Below are positions 1 to 9,509 of a stretch of DNA of 64,000 bases, in pieces. This DNA is from JAVBNF01 sp031551725. Its GTDB lineage: Bacteria > Bacteroidota > Bacteroidia > Bacteroidales > P3. The stretch is from positions 1-64,000 of the forward strand of contig JAVBNF010000057.1 of NCBI GenBank assembly GCA_031551725.1. The letters run 5' to 3'. The translations under genes were made by a program, and so were the position numbers. A model generated the notes under the pieces. It saw nothing but the letters and a program-made list of their open reading frames with translations, made no database searches and was not told where the DNA came from. Position 1 is the first letter of the stretch, and each line of letters begins with the position of its first letter.

Positions 1-7
1 ACACAAC

Positions 8-2005
8 ATGAAAACACAATTACTTCGTGGCAGAAACGCAAAAATGCAAGAATGCAGAAGCGCAAGAGCGCAGAAATGCATAAAAATGACCGTCTTCTGC
101 GTTTTTGCGCTTCTGCACTTCTGCATTACTTTCGCTCAAACCCCTGCCCCCGATTTCACCGACCCACGCGACGGCGAAACCTACAAAACCGTGATTATGC
201 CCGACGGTAAGCGTTGGATGGCGGAAAACCTGCGGTATCGCAAGGGATTGGACAATTCGGTTTTCTCAAACAATACCACTGCAAATACATTTGCAGCGTT
301 GAAAAACACTTATTTCTGTCCCGGTTCCGGCCCCTTAAACGTTTCTGCCAATCAGGCCGACCCTTTGGCTTGTGATTATTGGGGGTGCTTGTATCCTTGG
401 TGGACTGCCAATGTAAATATTGCAAATACGGGGGTTAACTCCTTAAGCGGTCAACAAGGGATTTGTCCGCCGAATTGGCACTTGCCATCGGATAATGAAT
501 GGGCAGTCATGCTTAATTCCGTGGAAACCGGAACTAAAAACCACAACACGATGGGGACTGCCAATTATGGAACACGCGCCGGAGCTTTGTTGAAAGATAC
601 AGCAAGAGGGAGTTTTAATGATGATCAAGCATACAAAAAATATTGGACAGGTTCTGCTATTCCAAATGATAATATATACGGGTTCTCTGTTTTAGCTGCG
701 GGCATGCGTACCTCTGCTGGTGCCTTTTCGGGCAACGGTACGCAGGCCCTTTTTTGGACAAGCAATGTGACAACACTCAATGCCACTGCGGTATCAAGAC
801 GTTTTGATAATACATTAAGCACTGTTTACCGCAATTCGGTACAGTCTTTGGGGGATGCCTTAGCGGTGAGATGTGTGGAAGGCGTTTGTAAGGATAGTTT
901 TCCAATTGTTTTTGCCGCTATTCCTGCTTCTTGTGAAAATATTCCGATATGGAATGAAATAGGTGTTCTTACGGGTACCAAAACAAGAACGTATAATTTA
1001 TCGGTTCCTGCTTCTATCGGGAATTGGACGTATGCCGTTAGTGTCAAAAGTTACACAACGTCAAGTGCACCAACCGTATCTATTTCCGGAAACGGAACAG
1101 CTTCCGCATCGGTAAAGTTTACTATTACCAGTCCGATTGTTGATAAAACATTCACAATTCTTATAACTGCCACCAATCCGATATATTGCGGACAATTATC
1201 CGAAACACATGTTTTCACACTCAAAGAAGTACCTGTTTTAACCACAATTGCCGGCAATGAAGCTGTTGGTGCTATCAAAACAATGACGGATGTTCGCGAC
1301 TGCAAGGTGTATTCCATTATCAAAATGGCCGATGGCAAATGGTGGATGCGGGAGAACCTAAATTATCAAGCAGGATTGACATTTCGTTCAACAGTTGATT
1401 ATTTTGCAACAATGACTAATGGAACTCCCGGTATAGGCAATTTTTGGTGTCCGGGAGCCGATCTAGCAACATCCTCAACTTTGAGTATGTGTGATACGTG
1501 GGGGGCTTTATATACGTGGGAATGTGTAATGTCCAAAGATGGTGTCGGGAGTTGGTCGGAACCTTCGGCCTCACAAATGTATGCAGGTTCAGGAAGCGGA
1601 AATCCTGCATCTGTTTCAGGTCGCGGCATTTGTCCTCCGGGGTGGCACGTTCCTTCGGACAGAGAATGGGGTGATATGTTAAATGCGGTAGAAACAGGAA
1701 CTAAAAATCATAACACCGTACTTTCAGGAACATGGGCAGGAACCAATGCAGGAACAACATTAAAATCATCAGGCTTTACTACCGGAACCAAACAAACCAC
1801 AGGATTTTCTGTAATCGCTTCGGGTTGTCGTAGTGCTTCTCTTACAATATTTTCCAATAGAAATGTGGTAGCCTATTTTTGTTCGGCTTCAAGTGTTTCA
1901 GCGTCTAACGCATGGCGCCGCCAATTCCAACCAGAGCAAAGTGGGGTGTACCGACTTTCCGGAAATCGGGCCAGTGGCTTTTCTGTCCGTTGTACACAAG
2001 ATTAA
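8..2005 (+). CDS. FISUMP-domain secreted protein (two FISUMP domains)
   Basis: The protein carries two copies of the Fibrobacter succinogenes major paralogous (FISUMP) domain, at about residues 45-290 and 420-665. Both show the family pattern MADGKWWMRENLNY or MPDGKRWMAENL near the start, CPPxWHxPSDxEW in the middle and a VRC ending. An Ig-like stretch of about 110 residues separates them. It is probably exported; FISUMP function is unknown, and a surface role is inferred from secretion. The start is uncertain: in-frame ATG codons lie at 8, 44 and 86. All precede the hydrophobic core VFCVFALLHFCITFA, and the basic residues of the n-region lie between the first and third ATG. The whole signal peptide is encoded by an inverted repeat of GCAGAA/CGCAA-type words at about 29-128. 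No promoter is visible because the window begins here. A second FISUMP gene lies at the other end of the window. Confidence 0.85.
   Translation: MKTQLLRGRNAKMQECRSARAQKCIKMTVFCVFALLHFCITFAQTPAPDFTDPRDGETYKTVIMPDGKRWMAENLRYRKGLDNSVFSNNTTANTFAALKNTYFCPGSGPLNVSANQADPLACDYWGCLYPWWTANVNIANTGVNSLSGQQGICPPNWHLPSDNEWAVMLNSVETGTKNHNTMGTANYGTRAGALLKDTARGSFNDDQAYKKYWTGSAIPNDNIYGFSVLAAGMRTSAGAFSGNGTQALFWTSNVTTLNATAVSRRFDNTLSTVYRNSVQSLGDALAVRCVEGVCKDSFPIVFAAIPASCENIPIWNEIGVLTGTKTRTYNLSVPASIGNWTYAVSVKSYTTSSAPTVSISGNGTASASVKFTITSPIVDKTFTILITATNPIYCGQLSETHVFTLKEVPVLTTIAGNEAVGAIKTMTDVRDCKVYSIIKMADGKWWMRENLNYQAGLTFRSTVDYFATMTNGTPGIGNFWCPGADLATSSTLSMCDTWGALYTWECVMSKDGVGSWSEPSASQMYAGSGSGNPASVSGRGICPPGWHVPSDREWGDMLNAVETGTKNHNTVLSGTWAGTNAGTTLKSSGFTTGTKQTTGFSVIASGCRSASLTIFSNRNVVAYFCSASSVSASNAWRRQFQPEQSGVYRLSGNRASGFSVRCTQD
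29..128. repeat. Imperfect inverted repeat of GCAGAA/CGCAA words encoding a signal peptide
   Basis: The left part reiterates words such as GCAGAAACGCAAAAATGC and GCAGAAGCGCAAGAGCGC. The right part (about 93-126) is the reverse-complement style, TTCTGCGTTTTTGCGCTTC followed by TGCACTTCTGCATT, so the stretch can fold into a long imperfect hairpin. It looks like the intergenic word repeats elsewhere in the window, but it is read in frame as the n-region and hydrophobic core of the FISUMP signal peptide. Confidence 0.7.
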
Positions 2006-2239
2006 AAAGATATACAATGTTAGGACGTTTGGAATGGTTTAGCATCTAAACTTCTAACTCTAACCTAAAAAATAACAACAGGCTCGCGCACAGCAATGGG
2101 CGTCCGAAAGCAAATTTCCCCACATCTTTTTTCATGGTGTGGTGTGGGGGACTTTCGAGATATTCTTTTCATTATCTCCAGTTTTAATTCAATCATAATC
2201 AACAAATAAAAAAGACTTTCATAAACCGATTTTTTTTCG
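2006..2239. other. Intergenic region between FISUMP gene and nifJ
   Basis: No gene is seen here. A possible hairpin with arms CCCCACA and TGTGGGG lies at about 2119-2150 and could end transcription of the FISUMP gene. The rest is AT-rich and leads into the nifJ promoter. Confidence 0.4.
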
Positions 2240-2247
2240 TACCTTTG
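2240..2247 (+). promoter_or_regulatory. nifJ promoter, -7 box TACCTTTG
   Basis: TACCTTTG matches the Bacteroidetes -7 consensus TAnnTTTG and lies 54 bp before the nifJ ATG, which leaves a leader of roughly 45 nt. No clear TTTG -33 element is seen. Confidence 0.7.
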
Positions 2248-2301
2248 CAAGATTGTTCCAAATTTTAAATAAGTATTACAAACAACTTTTTAGAAAAAAT
2301 C

Positions 2302-5300
2302 ATGGCAAAAGAAAAGAAATTTATGACCTGCGACGGAAATACCGCCGCCTCTCATGTAGCTTACATGTTCAGTGAAGTTGCTGCTATCTTCCCGATTACT
2401 CCATCTTCTACGATGGCCGAAAACATCGACGAGTGGGCTTCTCAAGGTCGTAAAAATATGTTTGGTGAAATCGTTTCCGTTGTTGAAATGCAATCCGAAG
2501 CCGGCGCGGCAGGCGCCCTTCACGGCTCGCTTCAATCGGGCGCTTTAACCACAACATACACTGCATCACAAGGACTCTTGTTGATGATTCCGAATATGTA
2601 CAAAATCGCCGGCGAACTTCTGCCTTGCGTTTTTCACGTAAGTGCACGTACACTCGCTGCTCACGCGTTGTCTATTTTCGGCGATCATTCCGATATTTAT
2701 TCTGCTCGCCAAACAGGCTTTGCATTTTTAGCGTCAAGCTCTGTTCAACAAGCCATGGACTTGGCCGGCGTTGCACACCTCGCAGCCGTTAAATCGCGCG
2801 TGCCGTTCTGCCATTTCTTCGATGGTTTCAGAACTTCGCACGAAATTCAAAAAATCGAAACCGTTGACCAAGAAGACTTGAAAAATCTCTTGGATATGGA
2901 AGCATTGCAGGCTTTCCGCGATCGCGCTTTGAATCCGGAACACCCGGTAACACGCGGTACTGCGCAAAATCCCGACGTGTTCTTCCAAGCTAAAGAAGCC
3001 GGAAATCGTTATTTCGACGCTGTTCCCGATATCGTGAACAATTACATGCAGGAAATTTCAAAACTCACCGGCCGCGAATACAAACCGTTTACGTATTACG
3101 GTGACGAAAATGCCGAAAACATTATCGTTGCAATGGGTTCCGTTACCGAAACAATTCAGGAAACAGTGGACTTTTTGCGCAAGCAAGGCAAAAAAGTCGG
3201 TGTGTTGACCGTTCATTTATACCGCCCGTTCTCTGCAAAATATTTCATGAATGTGTTACCTAAATCGGTGAAAAAAATCACTGTTTTAGACCGCACCAAA
3301 GAAATCGGCGCAAACGGCGATCCGTTGTATTTGGACGTTGTAGAATTGTTTAACAACAAACAGGAACGTCCGATGATTGTCGGCGGACGCTACGGTTTGA
3401 GCTCGAAAGACACTACGCCGGCGCAAATTCTTTCTGTTTTCCAAAACATGGAAATGAACGAGCCGAAAAATCAATTTACCATTGGTATTGTTGATGATGT
3501 TACCTTCCGCTCGCTTCCGGTACTGCCCGAAATCAGCATGGCTGTTCCCGGTACATTCGAAGCCAAATTCTACGGCTTGGGTGCAGACGGTACGGTAGGC
3601 GCAAACAAAAACTCCATCAAAATCATTGGCGACAACACCAATAAATTCTGCCAAGCATATTTCGATTACGACAGTAAAAAATCCGGCGGTTTCACGTGTT
3701 CGCACTTGCGTTTTGGCGATAATGCGATCCGTTCGCCGTATTTGGTTACAACTCCCGATTTTGTTGCTTGCCACGTGTTCGGATACTTGTTTAAATATCC
3801 GATGTTGCAAGGTTTGAAAAAAGGCGGTACTTTCTTGTTGAATTCGCATTACAATGCAGAAGAAACCAAGAAACATCTTCCGGATGATGTGAAAAAATAT
3901 TTAGCTGAAAACGATATTAAACTTTATATCATTGATGCTACCGAAATTGCGGAAGAAATTGGTTTGGGCAACCGTACGAACACCATTTTGCAATCGGCAT
4001 TCTTTAAAATTTCGGGCGTAATTCCTTACGAAACCGCTGTTAAAGAACTGAAAAAAGCCATCGATAAATCGTATGGTAAAAAAGGCGACGGCATTGTTCA
4101 AATGAACTATGCGGCCGTGGATAGAGGCGGCGACGTTGTAGCTGTTGAAATTCCAAAAGAATGGAAAGATATTGTTGTGAAAAACGACGATAGCAATGCG
4201 AATCTCCCTGATTTTATCCGCAATGTGGTGATGCCGATCAATAACCAACGCGGGAATGAACTTCCTGTAAGCGCTTTCGTGGATATTGCCGACGGTACTT
4301 TCCCACAAAATACGGCAAAATACGAAAAACGTGGTATCGCATCTCACGTTCCGGAATGGATTCCGGAAAACTGTATCCAATGTAATCAATGTGCATACGT
4401 TTGTCCTCACGCTGCTATCCGCCCGTTCTTGTTAGATAGCGAAGAAGTGAAAAACATGCCGGAAGGTATGAAAACATTGAAAGCTGTTGGCCCCGGACTT
4501 AGCGAGGTACAATTCCGCATTCAAGTAACGCCCACAGACTGTACGGGTTGCGGAAACTGCGCCGATGTTTGTCCTGCGAAAACAAAAGCGTTGGAAATGA
4601 AATCGCTCGAATCGCAAGAAGAAATTCAAAATAAAAACTGGCGTTATATGATCGACAAAGTGACGAACAAATCGTACTTGGTTGATACACATCAAGCCGT
4701 TAAAACGAGCCAATTTGCACAACCATTGTTCGTGTTCTCCGGAGCATGTTCGGGTTGCGGCGAAACTCCGTATATCAAATTAATTACGCAATTGTTCGGC
4801 GAACGCATGATGATTGCCAATGCAACCGGTTGTACTTCTATTTACAGCGGTTCTTGCCCATCTACACCATATTCTACAAAACCGAACGGACGCGGACCGG
4901 CTTGGGGCAACTCTTTGTTCGAAGACAATGCCGAATTTGGTTTGGGTATGACGATTGGCGTGAAAAAAATGCGCGAACGCATCGAAAACATCATGACCGA
5001 TGCAATTGCAAACTGCGACAAATGCTCGTCCGAACTCAAAGATCTTTTCAAACAATGGATTGAAAAGAAAAACGACGGCGACGCTTCCGCAGAAATTTCC
5101 GAAAAAATCAGACCGCTTGTTGCTGCTTGCGATTGCAAATATTGCAAAGAAATTCACAGCTTAGAGCAATACCTCATCAAAAAATCGCAATGGATTTTCG
5201 GTGGCGACGGTTGGGCGTATGATATCGGATACGGTGGATTAGACCACGTAATTGCTTCCGGCGAAGATGTAAATATCTTGGTTGTTGACACTGAAGTTTA

Positions 5301-5838
5301 TTCAAATACCGGCGGACAAGCATCGAAATCTACTCCGGTAGGTGCTATTGCAAAATTCGCGTCAAGCGGAAAACGCATCCGCAAAAAAGATTTGGGATTG
5401 ATTGCTACCACTTACGGCTACGTTTATGTTGCGCAAGTAGGTATGGGAGCAAACCAAAGTCAATATTTGAAAGTGTTGAAAGAAGCTGAAGCATATCCAG
5501 GACCTTCTTTGATTATCGCTTACGCTCCTTGTATCAACCACGGTTTGAAAGCCGGAATGGGCAAAACACAACGCGAAACCAAAAACGCCGTTGAATGCGG
5601 TTACTGGCATTTGTGGAGATACAATCCGCTGTTGGCAGCCGAAGGTAAAAATCCGTTTATTCTCGACAGCCCGGAACCGGATTGGAGTAAATTCCAAGAC
5701 TTCATCATGGGCGAAGTGCGCTACAATTCATTGAAAAAAATGTTCCCGGCAGAAGCCGACGAATTGTTCAAAACAGCACAGGAAAACGCCATGTTGAGAT
5801 ACAATCAATACAAGCGTTTATCGGAAATGAACTATTAA
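2302..5838 (+). CDS. nifJ: Pyruvate:ferredoxin (flavodoxin) oxidoreductase
   Basis: This single-chain enzyme oxidatively decarboxylates pyruvate with CoA to acetyl-CoA and CO2 and passes electrons to ferredoxin, the central step of anaerobic pyruvate use. At 1178 aa it has the full fused length. The N-terminal pyruvate-binding region has FPITPSSTMAE. Two [4Fe-4S] motifs follow, CIQCNQCAYVCP at about residue 691 and CTGCGNCADVCP at about 747. The C-terminal thiamine-diphosphate domain has FSGACSGCGETPY, GDGWAYDIGYGGLDHV near 966 and the VYSNTGGQ motif. The gene has its own promoter and a lipoprotein gene follows 36 bp downstream. Nothing suggests damage or transfer. Confidence 0.98.
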   Translation: MAKEKKFMTCDGNTAASHVAYMFSEVAAIFPITPSSTMAENIDEWASQGRKNMFGEIVSVVEMQSEAGAAGALHGSLQSGALTTTYTASQGLLLMIPNMYKIAGELLPCVFHVSARTLAAHALSIFGDHSDIYSARQTGFAFLASSSVQQAMDLAGVAHLAAVKSRVPFCHFFDGFRTSHEIQKIETVDQEDLKNLLDMEALQAFRDRALNPEHPVTRGTAQNPDVFFQAKEAGNRYFDAVPDIVNNYMQEISKLTGREYKPFTYYGDENAENIIVAMGSVTETIQETVDFLRKQGKKVGVLTVHLYRPFSAKYFMNVLPKSVKKITVLDRTKEIGANGDPLYLDVVELFNNKQERPMIVGGRYGLSSKDTTPAQILSVFQNMEMNEPKNQFTIGIVDDVTFRSLPVLPEISMAVPGTFEAKFYGLGADGTVGANKNSIKIIGDNTNKFCQAYFDYDSKKSGGFTCSHLRFGDNAIRSPYLVTTPDFVACHVFGYLFKYPMLQGLKKGGTFLLNSHYNAEETKKHLPDDVKKYLAENDIKLYIIDATEIAEEIGLGNRTNTILQSAFFKISGVIPYETAVKELKKAIDKSYGKKGDGIVQMNYAAVDRGGDVVAVEIPKEWKDIVVKNDDSNANLPDFIRNVVMPINNQRGNELPVSAFVDIADGTFPQNTAKYEKRGIASHVPEWIPENCIQCNQCAYVCPHAAIRPFLLDSEEVKNMPEGMKTLKAVGPGLSEVQFRIQVTPTDCTGCGNCADVCPAKTKALEMKSLESQEEIQNKNWRYMIDKVTNKSYLVDTHQAVKTSQFAQPLFVFSGACSGCGETPYIKLITQLFGERMMIANATGCTSIYSGSCPSTPYSTKPNGRGPAWGNSLFEDNAEFGLGMTIGVKKMRERIENIMTDAIANCDKCSSELKDLFKQWIEKKNDGDASAEISEKIRPLVAACDCKYCKEIHSLEQYLIKKSQWIFGGDGWAYDIGYGGLDHVIASGEDVNILVVDTEVYSNTGGQASKSTPVGAIAKFASSGKRIRKKDLGLIATTYGYVYVAQVGMGANQSQYLKVLKEAEAYPGPSLIIAYAPCINHGLKAGMGKTQRETKNAVECGYWHLWRYNPLLAAEGKNPFILDSPEPDWSKFQDFIMGEVRYNSLKKMFPAEADELFKTAQENAMLRYNQYKRLSEMNY

Positions 5839-5874
5839 TAACCTAAAAATAATTTCTAACAATTAAAAAAATCT

Positions 5875-6432
5875 ATGAAAACAAGAAAAATCTTTACAGC
5901 TCTTATGCTCTTAGCAGCAACCGCTCTCGTTGCAACATCTTGCAAAAAAGACGACGATGATGCTCGCGATGCATATGTTGGCGAATATTCCAGCGTTATG
6001 GCCGTTGTAACCGGTATTAAAACCGTAAATCCTAACTTTGCTGTGGATACTTTGTATTTCCAAAACTTAACTTTCAATGCTGCAAAAGAAGGTTCTGGCC
6101 TTAAAGTTACTGGAACAATCGAAAGCGCTCAAGTTCCCGGATTGTCAATTCCTGTTAGCTTGAATGTAACAAGCCTTGAATATGCATCAGACGTTGATGA
6201 TGACGGAGTGGCTTACTCCATGTGCGCAGGAGATATTCTTCAACAAACAATTTCTGCAGTTATGGGAGGTACAACTATTCCTGTTGCTGTTGAAGGAGAA
6301 ACTGGTGTGGCTGATGGATTATTTGCTATTGTCGGTGGTACCAAAGTGTTGAATCTGGATGTTATGGGGCAAGTGCAAGGTATTTCTGGCTCAGCTTTGA
6401 AAATCCAATGCGTAACCGCTCAATACAACTAA
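5875..6432 (+). CDS. Putative surface lipoprotein, unknown function
   Basis: This 185-aa protein has a lipoprotein signal peptide ending at ATSC with the lipidated Cys at residue 23. The next residues, KKDDDD, resemble the acidic lipoprotein export signal that sends Bacteroidota lipoproteins to the cell surface. The mature part is rich in beta-strand-like alternation and has no motif I recognise; it resembles small calycin or lipocalin-like lipoproteins only in general composition. It starts 36 bp after nifJ without an obvious TAnnTTTG box, so read-through from nifJ is possible. A strong terminator follows. Confidence 0.75.
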   Translation: MKTRKIFTALMLLAATALVATSCKKDDDDARDAYVGEYSSVMAVVTGIKTVNPNFAVDTLYFQNLTFNAAKEGSGLKVTGTIESAQVPGLSIPVSLNVTSLEYASDVDDDGVAYSMCAGDILQQTISAVMGGTTIPVAVEGETGVADGLFAIVGGTKVLNLDVMGQVQGISGSALKIQCVTAQYN

Positions 6433-6475
6433 GAAAAATACGGTTGTTGTAAATTTTACAAAACAACACTTTTTT

Positions 6476-6501
6476 AAAGGGCGCAATTTGCGCCCTTTTT
6501 T
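6476..6501 (+). terminator. Rho-independent terminator after the lipoprotein gene
   Basis: The stem GGGCGCAA pairs with TTGCGCCC across a tiny loop, with AAA before and a run of T after. It ends the nifJ-lipoprotein unit. Its T-run merges into a TTTG that may serve as the -33 element of the purB promoter. Confidence 0.85.
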
Positions 6502-6518
6502 GTTTAAATAAAATTCCG

Positions 6519-6526
6519 TACCTTTG
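6519..6526 (+). promoter_or_regulatory. purB promoter, -7 box TACCTTTG
   Basis: TACCTTTG matches TAnnTTTG, with TTTG 16 bp upstream at 6499-6502. The leader of about 80 nt before purB contains the reiterated word TTAATTCTTAATTC. Confidence 0.7.
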
Positions 6527-6613
6527 TGAATAAATTTACAATTTTAGATTGGGAATTACGACGCAATGAACAGTCAATTCCTTATTTTTAATTCTTAATT
6601 CTTAATTAAAGTT

Positions 6614-7954
6614 ATGCTTGCAGCAATTTCTCCCATCGACGGCCGCTACGCCGCTCAAACATCGGCTTTAGCCGCTTATTTTTCCGAAGAATCGCTTATC
6701 CGCTACCGTTTGCGGGTAGAAATCGAATATTTCATTGCGCTTTGCGAAATTCCGCTGAAACAACTGCAACATTTCCCAAAAAATCATTTTGCCGATTTGC
6801 GTAAACTTTACACCGATTTTCATGTGGATTATGCGGTGCGTATCAAAGACATTGAGAAAGTAACCAACCACGATGTTAAAGCCGTTGAATATTTCATCAA
6901 GGAAGAATTCGACCGCTTGGGATTGGCGGCTTATAAAGAATTTATCCATTTCGGATTAACCTCACAAGACATCAACAACACCGCGCAACCACTGGCGTTG
7001 AAGGAAGCATTGGAAAGCGTTTTTTATCCGGAATTGAAAAATGTTATTGAGAAATTGCGTAGCGATGCAAAGGACTGGAAAAACGTTCCGCTTTTGGCAC
7101 GTACGCACGGACAACCGGCTTCTCCTACTATTTTGGGGAAAGAAATGATGGTGTACATCGAGCGCTTGGAAAAACAATTGGAGTTGGCATTAGCTGTTCC
7201 ACATGCTGCAAAATTTGGAGGTGCAACGGGAAATTTCAACGCCTTGCATATCGCTTATCCGGGTGTGGATTGGCGCGCTTTCGCCGATCATTTTGTAAAT
7301 TCGATTTTAGGATTGAATCGCTCGCATTTCACCACGCAAATCGAACATTACGATATGGCTGCAGCCTTATTTGACGCGCTCAAACGCATCAACACGATTT
7401 TAGTCGATTTAAGCCGCGATATGTGGACCTATATTTCGATGGATTATTTCAAACAGCAAATCAAAGCCGGCGAAGTAGGTTCTTCGGCCATGCCGCATAA
7501 AGTCAATCCGATCGACTTCGAAAATGCCGAAGGAAATTTAGGTTTAGCCAATGCCATTTACGAACATCTGGCGGCCAAACTTCCTATTTCCCGTTTGCAG
7601 CGCGACCTTACGGATTCAACCGTTACGCGTAATGTGGGCGTTCCGGTGGCACACAGTTTAATCGCTTTGAAATCTCTGCAAAAAGGCTTGAATAAATTAC
7701 TTTTGAATAAGGATTTATTGATCGCCGATCTCGAAAACCATTGGGAAGTAGCAGCGGAAGCCATCCAAACGATTTTGCGCCGCGAAGCCTATCCAAATCC
7801 TTACGAAGCGTTGAAAGAACTTACGCGTACAAATGCAAAAATTACCAAAGAAAGTATCCATGCATTTATCGATACGCTGAATGTTTCCGACACCATCAAA
7901 CACGAACTCAAGCAAGTTACACCGCAATCGTATACGGGATTGACGATGGCATAA
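6614..7954 (+). CDS. purB: Adenylosuccinate lyase
   Basis: PurB catalyses two fumarate-releasing steps of purine synthesis: cleavage of SAICAR to AICAR and of adenylosuccinate to AMP. The 446-aa protein begins with the SPIDGRY motif of the E. coli-type enzymes. It has the catalytic-histidine region ARTHGQPASPT near residue 163 and the fumarate lyase signature GSSAMPHKVNP near residue 290 with the mobile catalytic serine. Its length is close to the 456 aa of E. coli PurB. The gene has its own promoter; panD follows 44 bp downstream with a separate -7 box. Confidence 0.97.
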   Translation: MLAAISPIDGRYAAQTSALAAYFSEESLIRYRLRVEIEYFIALCEIPLKQLQHFPKNHFADLRKLYTDFHVDYAVRIKDIEKVTNHDVKAVEYFIKEEFDRLGLAAYKEFIHFGLTSQDINNTAQPLALKEALESVFYPELKNVIEKLRSDAKDWKNVPLLARTHGQPASPTILGKEMMVYIERLEKQLELALAVPHAAKFGGATGNFNALHIAYPGVDWRAFADHFVNSILGLNRSHFTTQIEHYDMAAALFDALKRINTILVDLSRDMWTYISMDYFKQQIKAGEVGSSAMPHKVNPIDFENAEGNLGLANAIYEHLAAKLPISRLQRDLTDSTVTRNVGVPVAHSLIALKSLQKGLNKLLLNKDLLIADLENHWEVAAEAIQTILRREAYPNPYEALKELTRTNAKITKESIHAFIDTLNVSDTIKHELKQVTPQSYTGLTMA

Positions 7955-7984
7955 TTTATTTTTTTATTTCTCAAGATATTTTCG

Positions 7985-7992
7985 TAATTTTG
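7985..7992 (+). promoter_or_regulatory. panD promoter, -7 box TAATTTTG, close to the start codon
   Basis: TAATTTTG matches TAnnTTTG and ends only 6 nt before the panD ATG at 7999. If used, it would give a leaderless or almost leaderless mRNA. No clear -33 TTTG is seen. Confidence 0.5.
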
Positions 7993-7998
7993 CACGTT

Positions 7999-8343
7999 AT
8001 GAATATCGAAATTCTAAAATCAAAACTGCATCGTGCCACGGTTACTCACGCGGAGCTCCACTATATTGGAAGCATCACGATTGATGAAAATTTAATGGAT
8101 GCCGTTAACCTTATAGAAAACGAACGCGTCCACATTTACAACATCACCAATGGCGAACGTTTCGAGACCTACGTGATCAAAGGCGAGCGCGGTTCCGGAA
8201 CCATCGGAATCAACGGCGCTGCTGCACATAAGGCTTCTCCGGGCGACCTGGTAATTATTGTTTCCTACGCAAGTATGGACTTCGAAGAAGCCAAAAAATT
8301 CACACCGCAAATTGCATTTCCGGACGAGAAAAACCAAATTTAA
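7999..8343 (+). CDS. panD: Aspartate 1-decarboxylase proenzyme
   Basis: PanD makes beta-alanine from aspartate for pantothenate and CoA. The 114-aa proenzyme has the self-cleavage site Gly24-Ser25 in HYIGSITID; the serine becomes the pyruvoyl cofactor. It also has the conserved NGAAAHKASPGDLVII stretch. I start it at ATG 7999 because this puts Gly24-Ser25 at the canonical position; a longer in-frame reading overlaps purB and is not credible. No other pantothenate gene is adjacent. Confidence 0.96.
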   Translation: MNIEILKSKLHRATVTHAELHYIGSITIDENLMDAVNLIENERVHIYNITNGERFETYVIKGERGSGTIGINGAAAHKASPGDLVIIVSYASMDFEEAKKFTPQIAFPDEKNQI

Positions 8344-8415
8344 TTGTTAATTATTAATTATTAATTGTTAATGAGGAGTGAAGCTCATTAATAATTAATA
8401 ACTAACAATTTATAA
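8344..8415. repeat. TTAATTATTAAT word repeat with inverted arms
   Basis: Words TTGTTAATTATTAATTATT run into ATGAGGAGTGAAGCTCAT, then reversed copies ATTAATAATTAATAACTAAC. The gap can fold into a long AT-rich hairpin capped by GAG...CTC. The same words recur at about 62921-62955. Confidence 0.65.
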
Positions 8416-8417
8416 TT

Positions 8418-9425
8418 ATGAAAAAACTTAAAGACATACTAAAGCTCATCATCTCCCTTGGAATCGGGGTGTTTTTGATTTGGTGGTTTTTGCGCACGCT
8501 TTCTGCAGAAGAACGCGCTGAGATTTGGGAATCTTTTCAACACATTAATTACGGAATTATCATTTTAATGTTTTTTGTCGGCATTGTCAGTCATTGGTTC
8601 CGCGCGCTGCGTTGGAATTTATTGATTGAGCCAATGGGTTATAAACCGAAAATAAAAAACACATTTTTGGCCGTAATGGTGGGCTATTTGGCAAACCTGG
8701 CGTTTCCTCGTTTAGGCGAAGTTGTTCGGTGCGGACTGTTGGACCGTTACGAAAAAATTCCGTTTACTAAACTTGTCGGAACCGTTGTGGTTGACCGCAT
8801 TCTCGATTTGATTACGTTTGCATTGCTGTTTTTCCTGCTTTTGGCTGTCAATTTCGGTACTTTGCAAAGCTATGTTTACGAACATTTTTATTTGGGCTTT
8901 GCAGCGAAATTCGGAAACATTAACCTCTTTAAATTATTGATGTTTCTTGTTTCCGTCCTTATTTTATGCGGTATTTTGTTTTTTATTTTCAGAAAGAAAA
9001 TTCAAAAAAATAAATTTTATCAAAAAATCAAAGAGCAATTTTTGCATTTGTGGGAAGGCATGCTTACGCTGAAAGATTTGAAACGTCCGGGGCTTTTCAT
9101 CTTCCATTCGGTGATGATTTGGGTGTTTTATTTTCTCGGCGCTTACCTCACACTTTACGCAATCGGTGGAATTGAAAATAAAAGTCTGGTTGTAGGCTTG
9201 GCCGCGCTGGTGTTCGGCGCTATCGGCCCAATGGTTACGCCCGGCGGCATCGGCTTATATCCGGTTTTATTTTCCGAAACGCTCATGATTTACGGAACCG
9301 CCAAAACGCTCGGCTACGCTGCCGGCTGGATTGGCTGGACGATGCAAACGGTAACCGTACTTATTGTCGGTTTAGCCGCTGTGATTTTGCTTCCGGTGAT
9401 TAATAAAAACATCAATAAAAAATAA
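8418..9425 (+). CDS. UPF0104 / lysylphosphatidylglycerol synthase-like membrane protein
   Basis: This 335-aa integral membrane protein belongs to the UPF0104 (YbhN/TIGR00374) family, the flippase-like membrane half of MprF. About eight hydrophobic segments are visible. The family motifs NLAFPRLGEVVRC near residue 98 and TPGGIGLYPVLFSE near residue 275 are present. There is no C-terminal aminoacyl-transferase domain, so it is not a full MprF; substrate transport is unproven. It lies between panD and the helicase gene in the same direction, separated by word repeats on both sides. Confidence 0.85.
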   Translation: MKKLKDILKLIISLGIGVFLIWWFLRTLSAEERAEIWESFQHINYGIIILMFFVGIVSHWFRALRWNLLIEPMGYKPKIKNTFLAVMVGYLANLAFPRLGEVVRCGLLDRYEKIPFTKLVGTVVVDRILDLITFALLFFLLLAVNFGTLQSYVYEHFYLGFAAKFGNINLFKLLMFLVSVLILCGILFFIFRKKIQKNKFYQKIKEQFLHLWEGMLTLKDLKRPGLFIFHSVMIWVFYFLGAYLTLYAIGGIENKSLVVGLAALVFGAIGPMVTPGGIGLYPVLFSETLMIYGTAKTLGYAAGWIGWTMQTVTVLIVGLAAVILLPVINKNINKK

Positions 9426-9432
9426 AGTGTTT

Positions 9433-9499
9433 AGAAGGTTTAGGTGGTTCAGAAAGTTTAAGTGTAAAACTTCCTGAACTTCCTGAACTTCCTGAACTT
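9433..9499. repeat. CTTCCTGAA tandem words with an inverted partner
   Basis: The 9-mer ACTTCCTGA is repeated about 3.4 times from 9469. The preceding GGTTCAGAAAGTTTAAGT is a degenerate reverse complement, so the gap can form an imperfect hairpin before the helicase start. Confidence 0.65.
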
Positions 9500-9509
9500 A
9501 TAAACAAAA

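Noticed and set aside
9469..9499. Tandem CTTCCTGAA units as a CRISPR-like array
   Set aside because: Units are 9 bp with no spacers and no cas genes nearby.
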